From Symbiodinium natans (taxonomy: Eukaryota > Sar > Dinophyceae > Suessiales > Symbiodiniaceae): a stretch of DNA of 64,000 nucleotides. The stretch spans positions 16,001 through 80,000 of the forward strand of contig CAJNDS010000296.1 in NCBI GenBank assembly GCA_905221605.1, written 5' to 3'. The notes under the pieces are model-generated. The model was not told where the DNA came from and did no database searches. It worked only from the letters and a program-made list of their open reading frames with translations. Shown in pieces: positions 57,001 through 64,000 of this stretch; position 1 is the stretch's first letter; each line of letters starts with the position of its first letter. The translations under genes were made by a program, and so were the position numbers.

Positions 57001-58230
57001 ACAAGCCCCGTTGGTCAGGCCCAGCAGATCCAAACAGCATCGCAAGCTGCAGCTTTGGTTGAGTCCTTGATCCAGGACCGAGGCATGGTTTGGGTTTTAC
57101 GTAGGGTGTTTTGGGGTTTGGTTAACCGTTAACCAAAGGTCTATATAAACATGATGGCATGACAAGTTATTCGGAGGAGTTGGGTGCCTCGCTCCCCTGC
57201 GCATCCCTGACCCTGGCAGCAGCAGCGGCCACCAGTGAGCGGCTGCTGCTCGATGCGTCAGCGGACGGAGAAGAGAAAGCTGAGAGACACCGACGTCTGG
57301 CAGAGCCTTTCACATGAACGTAAGCACAGTACGACATCAATAGGCTCGCTCTCTCGCTCTCGCTCTCTCTGTCTGGCTGGATGTCTGTCTGTCTGTCTGT
57401 CTCTCTCTCACTCTATATATGCATATTGACCATACTTGCCACTACGCCTTGCCCGGGCTATGCGCGATTCTATACATTGAATCTGCGTTTCAGCACTTGT
57501 CTGATCCTCGATGTTCCCCAAAGCCTTGACATTGTACACCTTCTCTTTTCTGCAAACCGTAACCTCAATGGCCGCAGCGCTTGGCATTGGCTTGGTTGCA
57601 TGATGTTCTGTTTACCAGGTGGACACATGGGCTTTCACATGATGTCCGGCTACTGCTTCTAGCGTTCTTCTCCTTCTTCAAGTCGTACTCTTTGTGAACT
57701 CTGGCAACTCCCGCCTCCTGCAAGACTGACAAAAACAAGGCTTCTGCCTAAATTTCATGTGTGCCGCCGGCTCAAGAGAGCGTTTGCAGGCATGCTCGCT
57801 CGAAGTGTTGAGGCCATGCTCAATCGGTACTAGAGTGCATGTTCCAGGCTGGCATTTCCCCCAAAATGGATTCAGCCAAGAAGCTGCAAGTAGCATGCTC
57901 ACAGCAAGGAATCCCGAAGCAAAAGCTGGGTCCGAGCTCTCCCTGATGCCAGCACTCGATGCAGCAGGGAGCCTTGTGAGGCTGCGCCTCAGGGAGGTGT
58001 ATCCAAATGCTGTCATTGACTCGGCCTTCCAGTTCTGGCACTCAAGAGTGGGAGAGCCTGAAGACATTTCAGACGACCAACTTGAGCAGTTCCTGATCGG
58101 CTGCCTGGCCCTACAGGACTCAGAGGCCTGGCAAAAGGGTCTGGAGGTAGACGCACGGGAGAGACAGGGCGAGGCAACTGTAGGTGTGAGGGCATGTCGC
58201 CAGAGGGTGCTTCAGTATGACAGTATTTAG
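54080..58230 (+). CDS. Unidentified multi-exon gene(s), coding-like exon series
   Basis: I do not recognise the product. A series of plus-strand blocks read like exons separated by non-coding DNA. About 54085-54140: SVSSILASAAKVARAEA. About 55193-55290: SPEAASWQCPRLEKLLPRSL and on to RGMMQAMW. About 55645-55755: ALDAGCTCPSIHAFCAHLLA. About 56067-56185: alanine-rich helix VAAAVSSGALAGLGSLAANE. About 56758-56890: VVELLPKQSRRALRQVIETA then KPYLLIHDLVERQVF. About 56985-57085: MSGSHTSPVGQAQQIQTASQ. About 57215-57320: SERLLLDASADGEEKAERHR. About 57900-58190: SLMPALDAAGSLVRLRLREV then a long acidic block, LEQFLIGCLALQDSEAW. These look helical and soluble. They may be one gene or several; neither ends nor junctions are fixed. 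Confidence 0.4.
57345..57416. repeat. CTCGCT/GTCT compound microsatellite
   Basis: CT-rich units pass into five GTCT units and then CT/TA runs, between coding-like blocks. Confidence 0.9.
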
Positions 58231-58989
58231 CCACAATGTGCACTGAGGCACCACAGTACATCCTCCATCCCCGACATCTGTATCCCGAACCTGAACTGCG
58301 AAGAAAGCCGAAAGGTGTGAGTCCTAAAGCCTGCCGTAGACGAAAGCTTGCAAAAGAAGCTGAATCCCCGTGGCCAGGGCAGGTCTCTCCGGCGCTGCGC
58401 CCATTGTTCCTACGCTGTGCATGAGGCGCTTTCCTAAGCCGCCATAAGCTCGAAACCTCGAAACAGCTTAAGGGATTGGATTCTTGGCGTAGACCCCTGC
58501 CCCGGAATTTTGCAGGACTCAGCATTTGGCGGCTTCTGCTGCAAACATTGCCACCAGTCATGGCTTCGAGGCTCCTTGGCCTGCATGCCACATGCGCGAC
58601 TCCACGTGCATCGCCCTCTTTCTTCCCGAGTGATGCCCATACATCACAGGCGGTGTGCAAGAGCCATACTTTCTGGATGTATCGTCCCTTCCACCATCAA
58701 GGGCCTGTTTTTTTTGCTTCAAGTGTCCCCCGCTTTTTGCCCAATGGGAATCCCTGACGTGTCGCTCGCCACTTTCTACCTAGACATGTCAACTTGCTGT
58801 GCCGCCCATGCAGTCTTTAATTTCTTCACCAAATGCCTCCGAGGCGAGGGCCCTCAGCACGGCAAGCGATGTGCGAGGATCCCCGTGCCTTCTTTCCTTT
58901 TTTTTTTTTTTTGGGGGGGGGGGGGGGTTCCGCATAATATCGCTTTCGGTTGGTGATGGCTGCGTCAAATCAGGAAGGAGGACGTCCAC
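58231..58989. other. Non-coding with T15-G15 tract
   Basis: No convincing coding block. A run of 15 T (58898-58912) abuts a run of 15 G (58913-58927). Confidence 0.6.
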
Positions 58990-59796
58990 CTCCGCTGGGC
59001 GGCACTGCCAATTCCTCCAACAGAGCCGCTCGAGGACCGGGAGCGCGGCAAGCTTTGCAGTAAACCGAAACGCCAACAAGATCCCAAAGCAACCTGTTGC
59101 GAAAGCAGCTGCTGTAACAACCATGGTCCTCTCGCCCTTCTTTTGATCTGCGATGCACCAGTGCAAATCCTCTGGCAGGGCGCTTCTGGCAAGAAGAAAA
59201 AGAGCTCCGCTGCTGCCGCTGCTGTCAATATTTCCCTGCACCTGGTCGATGACACAGGCGTGCAGATAACACACGAGGACCTTCTTGGACATTCTTTGAA
59301 GGTCCTGTTCAGGGAAGGCTCGGCACTTCAACAACTGAAGCTTCTCTGCAGACCAAGAGCTTGAAGAGACAGAGGCCCTTGTGGCTTGCAGCGCGGCCTA
59401 CAATGCAAACCAACAATAAAAGGGCTCGGGCTGGTTTCGACTTTTCTGCACTGTCTTGGCCCTGTCTGAATCAGTCGTTATCAGCCGTTCTTTCGGAATC
59501 TCTGCGGAAGCCAACGCCTTCACGCCACTAACCTCGGCTTTGCGGGGCCCACATCTCCCCGCCTGCCTTGGAGTATGTATTCGGGGCTTCCCATCGCGAG
59601 AATGAAGCTGTTGACACGGTTCTTTTTTGAGAGGCATGTCAGGCAGCTCGCCGGCCAACCTCACCACAGACTCCCGAGTTTGTGCCTTGTCCACAACGGA
59701 ACCCTTCCGAGGCTCCCCTGGACGACTCGAAGCAAAGTAGGGCAAGGCTGTTAGGCCTAGGCGTCTGGGGTCGATAAGATATGAGTGTATGAGCAT
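58990..59796 (-). CDS. Possible minus-strand exons, weak
   Basis: Two minus-strand stretches look partly protein-like. One (about 59330 down to 58960) includes a hydrophobic segment MVVTAAAFATGCFGILLAF that could span a membrane. The other (59796 down to 59398) is hydrophilic and Lys/Arg-rich. A competing plus-strand reading at 59195-59340 gives NISLHLVDDTGVQITHEDLL. If the minus reading were right, this would be the only gene here against the common orientation, so I hold it as a weak candidate. Confidence 0.2.
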
Positions 59797-60414
59797 TTGA
59801 TAGTGATCGCGGATCCTTACATAAGGTTCTGACCTGGCAGGTTTCTTGCGATATCTTGTGATGGGTGTGGGTCGGCCTTGGTGTTAAAATGCCTCTTCCC
59901 CCCCATTCCTCATGGTACCCAACCCAACCCCGCCCCCGCCCCGAGGCACCCAGGGAAGCTCTGAGCCACGTTGGGAGGACTACGTGCCATGGCTGGGGAG
60001 ACTACTGTTTCTGACAACTGTGGGCAGAGCAGAGTGCGCGACCCATGCGATGGGCACATGACCACGCAATGCCACACAGGTCTTCTGGTGGTCACAGCCG
60101 CCTCAGAGCGTACTGTGCACCCGAGCTGCAGGGGGTGAGGGACAACCTTATGTTGAGGAACGGTTGCAGCCAGACAGCGAGGTCAGTGCGTCATGCAACC
60201 GCGGGGTCTGGCGTGTGGGAGTGAACCGGGTCGCAAAGGCGTCGTGCACTGCGACGAGGAGCCGTTGAAGCATCTTTGCGGCAGCAAGGACGGAAGCGAG
60301 TGGAATCAAGGGGGCCCCAGGCATGCGCAGCTCAGAAAGCTTGTCAGGCCCTTCTTCGCCAACGCTCGCAACTGGGCCAGGTCTCTGTTTGGGGAGGCCG
60401 GGCCATGTCCCACA

Positions 60415-60445
60415 AGAAACCTTAAGCCCTAAACCCTTAAGGAGC
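60415..60445. repeat. Telomere-like motif (CCCTAAACCC)
   Basis: Two to three CCCTAAA-like units in AACCTTAAGCCCTAAACCCT. Confidence 0.65.
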
Positions 60446-60723
60446 TTCATGCACTCGTTTCGTATCTTTTACGACGATGACTGTCTACGTCCTTTGGTCA
60501 ATGACGAAAACAAAGGATGTCCCATCGGGCCTGGTCCGTGTAGATTCTTAGCTTTGCGGAAGCTCTGCATAGGTTTCCTCAAGCGTAGCGTCGTGAAGTC
60601 GCAAACGTTGGGCGTCGCATCTCGTCGCGTAGAGTTTCGCGTAGGTTTACTGTTTTCTGTTCGCGTCCGTTCTCACTTCGGTTGTTAGCTTTGAGCCTCT
60701 CTTGCCTGATTTCCTTAACTAAG

Positions 60724-60725
<2 letters not shown>

Positions 60726-60768
<43 letters not shown>
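60726..60768. repeat. (TA)n microsatellite
   Basis: A pure run of about 21 TA units, followed by shorter TA/TG stretches to about 60800. Confidence 0.97.
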
Positions 60769-60772
<4 letters not shown>

Positions 60773-60984
60773 ATGTATATATACATGTCCATATATACCA
60801 GTAGAAAATATATGGATACGCAGCGCTTCTCGTAGGTTTGCTTCGGATCCTTTTGTGGACAGCGTGCCGCATCAGCTATAGTTTGAGAATCCGCGGGCGC
60901 TGACGTGTGAACCTGCACTGTACGAACTCCTATCAACCCAGCAATATTATAGCTAGCGCTACCCCTTCCAAGTATGCAGTAAGC

Positions 60985-62375
60985 CTGAAACCTAAGCTAC
61001 GCCGGGTCTACTGGGAGGCGGTGTTCCATGAGGACCACGTTCACCGCTGGCATGGGCTACGTGAGGCGTGGCCACGATGTTGTGGAATAGATGTGGTGTT
61101 TCCTTCTTCTACCAGCTTAGCTTTGTGACGTTTCCGGCACAGCCCCCTTCAACCTGGAGGCGATTGTCCTATCCTGCGCATACACCCAACAGCGGCCTGA
61201 CTTTTTTAGCGTTCAGTGCCCAAGACCGAGCCGCCGAATACGGCCGATGTATTGCAAATTAGACGATGTTATCTGATATTAATGTTACTGTAGATAACTA
61301 GATGAGGAGTCCTCTTGCCTAGGTGGTCAGGAATTTTCGTGCACGAAGTGACTGCCGACGGCATCACCGCACTTGGCGTCGGACGCACGCTGGACCCGGG
61401 GATGTGAAACTGCAGCCATTGCAGGGGTTGTGCCTAGATCAATGTATATATACGTATATACATATATATATATGTACATGCTCTACAACAGAGAATTCAG
61501 AGAACGCTCCACACATGTGCATCTGCCCCAAAACGCCCGGAGTTCGGAAGATTTCTCAAGGCACCTATAGAGTATTTGATGGCTTTCTACGTGCCTCCGC
61601 TTCATAAGCAGGAGCACCGCACGAGGGCAGCTCTGGTAGCGCTCAGTGTGGCCAGCTGCTGCAAGCACAGAAAGGCAGCATGTCCGAAGATCGGGGGTTA
61701 TTTGTTGCAGCCTTCAGGTGATTTGGTGAGGGTCAGTGTGGAGTTTGCGACATATGGGGCCGCTGGAAGCCCTACATGTGCAATGTGAGGTATATCGATA
61801 TCAGGGTTCAAAGCACCCTAGGCCAAGATCAGTCCTGACCTTGAGCAGCTGGTGAAGGTCGCTGGGAAAGCCAACAGGCCCCGTGTGGCCATGAAGCCAG
61901 CGCGAAGTACCCCCACCCTCCCTGCCACCCCAAAAATCAATCAACAGCCATCAGCATGTCACAGCCCCCGTGCCGTGCAACCCGAACCTCGTGCTGCCTT
62001 CAGTTCCCTGGACGCGTCGCCCCTGGTGAGCAAGAGCAAGCCTGAGCTGCAGGACGGCAGAGCCAAGGCAGTGCGAATTCGACACGGCAGCAAAGGACTT
62101 GGCTGGCATTTCGGAGTACAGTTGCCGCCAGGACCCCAACACCAAGCTCCTAGAGAACTTCGTGATGAAGACGCTCGGAAAGTGCTCTCCGCAGGCTTCT
62201 GAGGGCGGGGCAGGGCTTTGATGTGGAGCTATAAGGCTTCCTGTGAACCTCGGGTTCAAGGGCACTTTTGTCAGCTTCCGTGCTCCCAGGAGGTGGAGGC
62301 CTTGAAGCAGCTGGTTTCTGCAAAAGAAGCAGTTGCCCCGCCGAAGCACAAGGCGGAATGCTTTGGAAAGTTGTA
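60985..62375 (+). CDS. Unidentified gene, exon fragments; remote formin FH2 resemblance
   Basis: Several plus-strand blocks read as exons. About 60985-61055: LKPKLRRVYWEAVFHEDHVH, resembling the opening of formin FH2 domains (basic stretch then YW). About 61337-61405: IFVHEVTADGITALGVGRTL, which could instead be a PDZ-like strand. About 61825-61915: ISPDLEQLVKVAGKANRPRV. About 62081-62195: CEFDTAAKDLAGISEYSCRQ followed by DPNTKLLENFVMKTLGK, similar to the FH2 segment before its TLLHYL motif. About 62291-62373: EVEALKQLVSAKEAVAPPKH, ending at TAA or a GT donor. Formins nucleate actin filaments, but too little of an FH2 core is visible to name the gene. Confidence 0.35.
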
Positions 62376-62725
62376 AGGATTTACAGAGGCTTCAACTTGA
62401 AGATTGTCGGGATGGTTCGGAGCATGCCTTTCGGAGCATGCATTCGTCGCAGGTGCATGAAAGTTCGACCCCCCAGTGCCCAGGCCGTATCCAAGCCCGT
62501 CGTCGTGGGTGGTGAGCTCAGCTTTGCGAATTGTTCTCGAAATCATTCGTGCGTCGAAACCTTCGGACCAACAGCAATCTCCGAACGAAGCATCCCGGAA
62601 CATGTAGGCCTTATCCATCACTTGTACCACCACAGCATATTGGATAAGGGACGGAGATGCCTTTGCCGCCGCACATGTCATGTAGGATCGTAGGAGCATA
62701 ATGCACATGTTTATACATATGCATG

Positions 62726-62792
62726 ATGTATGTATGTATGTATGTATGTATGTATGTATGTATGTATACATGTATACATGTATACATGTACA
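62726..62792. repeat. (TGTA)n microsatellite with palindromic tail
   Basis: About ten ATGT units followed by three ACATGTAT units, which are self-complementary. Confidence 0.95.
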
Positions 62793-63565
62793 AATCATGT
62801 GTATATGTGTATATCCATGTAGAAATTATGGTTGTATCTACGTATACAACATAAGATGGTCCACCAACCTTTCAGGCACGTTCCTTTACTGCCTCGAGGC
62901 TCACAATCCGGGGCGACTCCCTGTTCCCCTCCACCTGGGCACCGAGGAGGACGCTTGGACTCTGCATAGATTTGTACAGAAGTGGTCCGGGACGTGGCAG
63001 GATAACACCCGGTGGTGCAAAACCAAATCCTGCAAGGCCCGTCCCCTGTCCCCGGCTCAGGCATTCTCCTGCCTACTCCCAAGTGCAGGCGGGCTTCCTT
63101 GCTGCTTGTCGTGCCTTACAATTCGGTTTAAGTTTTAGTGTTTACGGTTGCTCTCTGTTTCCAGGTGGTTCAACCCTCCTCTTTTCGAATTGGGGGTGCC
63201 CTTGCACCCTAAAGGGTCCTGGTGATTGACAGCAATCCGCTCGCTAGGTGAGTGGTAAGAAAATGGTTCTGAGCTTATGAGGTTGGTAAGAGTTTGGTCA
63301 CTCTATCGAGCCTGAAACTATGAACTCCCAAGACTCAACCGACAGGTCCGCGCCGGCGGCACTTCCGCCTGCTGGCACGAAGAGCGCAGAGGCATGGAAG
63401 GGCTTCTGATTCAAGAGCTTTTGTTGAACTTCTTTGCTTTGTCGTATGCTGTAGTTGTCAAAATAATATTATGATTATGATGTCATGTGCTGTTTCCACT
63501 TGTGGGGGTGGTTTCGCTGTGCTCTTGGTTTGCGGCAGGCCGCGAGGCCTGCGGAAAGGCACGAA
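62793..63565. other. No supportable gene
   Basis: Open stretches at 62701-63229 lack recognised motifs. No RNA gene signature was noticed. Confidence 0.4.
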
Positions 63566-63604
63566 GGGAGGGAGGGAGGGAGGGAGGGAGGGAGGGAGGG
63601 AGGG
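63566..63604. repeat. (GGGA)n microsatellite
   Basis: About ten GGGA units. Confidence 0.97.
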
Positions 63605-63879
63605 GATTGCTGGTCTCACAATTGTTAGTCCCAGTACAAGGTTGGGGAGTTTTCCGGTCTCCCCTCGGCAGGCCGCGCCTGGTGCCGAAGGCTGGAAACA
63701 GATCAGTTCAACCCTTTGAGTTTTGGGGTGTGTCTTCTTGCCGGAAAGATGAGGTGCAGAACAGCCCCCAGCCAAGCCCCACTAAACATCCCTTGAGCTT
63801 GTAACACCGCGTCATACCGGGTCCCTCAGCTGCTAAAGCCTGAAAAAGCCCCTAAATGTGGCCTGGCTCTCAGCGTGAG

Positions 63880-63955
63880 CCATCTAAACCCCCCAAAAAA
63901 TCCTACAAACCCCTATAAACCCCCTCCCTACAGTAAGAACCCTCCTCAGCCCTTA
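63880..63955. repeat. Degenerate telomere-like motifs (AAACCCC)
   Basis: TAAACCCCCC, CAAACCCCTATAAACCCCC and similar units occur in succession near the window end. Confidence 0.5.
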
Positions 63956-64000
63956 TAATCGTCCACTTATGAGGCCTTTGGGCGCTTATCTGGGTCGTAT

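Overview
The window reads as nuclear DNA of a dinoflagellate, most likely of the Symbiodinium/Polarella type (inference). The evidence is a eukaryotic exon-intron structure with very many short introns, splice donors that are mostly GC and GA instead of GT, acceptors that are almost always AG followed by G, all recognisable genes on one strand, abundant microsatellites and homopolymer runs, and many scattered TTTAGGG-like telomeric motifs. I did not see a spliced-leader gene, rRNA, tRNA, CRISPR array or any bacterial operon.

Layout: 1-7000 is repeat-rich and holds no gene I can support; it contains a 116-bp tandem repeat at 333-609 and a 100-bp inverted-repeat element at 5856-5955. 7000-10700 has fragments of one or two unknown genes, one with a probable signal peptide, around a 440-bp block of compound microsatellites. 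10700-16500 is mostly empty. 16513-17199 is an open frame of unknown function, followed by a diverged direct duplication at 17175-17990. 21205-21763 encodes a protein with two copies of an unrecognised motif.

22853-29346 is the best-supported gene: a complete or nearly complete AcnB-type aconitase in 26 exons, which I could rebuild exon by exon. 33846-34130 carries leucine-rich-repeat exons. 36598-40749 is a long intronless HEAT-repeat gene related to GCN1. 42455-46990 is a fragmented thioesterase-like alpha/beta hydrolase whose nucleophile serine position appears to be glycine. 47356-53571 is NOP14, a small-subunit ribosome biogenesis factor, with a 1.78-kb intron packed with repeats, including a second copy of the inverted-repeat element. 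54080-58230 and 60985-62375 hold further coding-like exons of unidentified genes. The tail is simple repeats and telomere-like motifs.

The identified genes do not form a pathway: aconitase belongs to the TCA cycle, NOP14 to ribosome assembly, and the GCN1-like protein probably to ribosome-linked stress signalling. They share orientation and splice style, which fits the unidirectional gene arrays known from dinoflagellates. No new multi-gene system can be claimed. The most interesting points are the splice-site spectrum, the possibly inactive thioesterase, the small inverted-repeat element family and the uncharacterised repeated-motif proteins.
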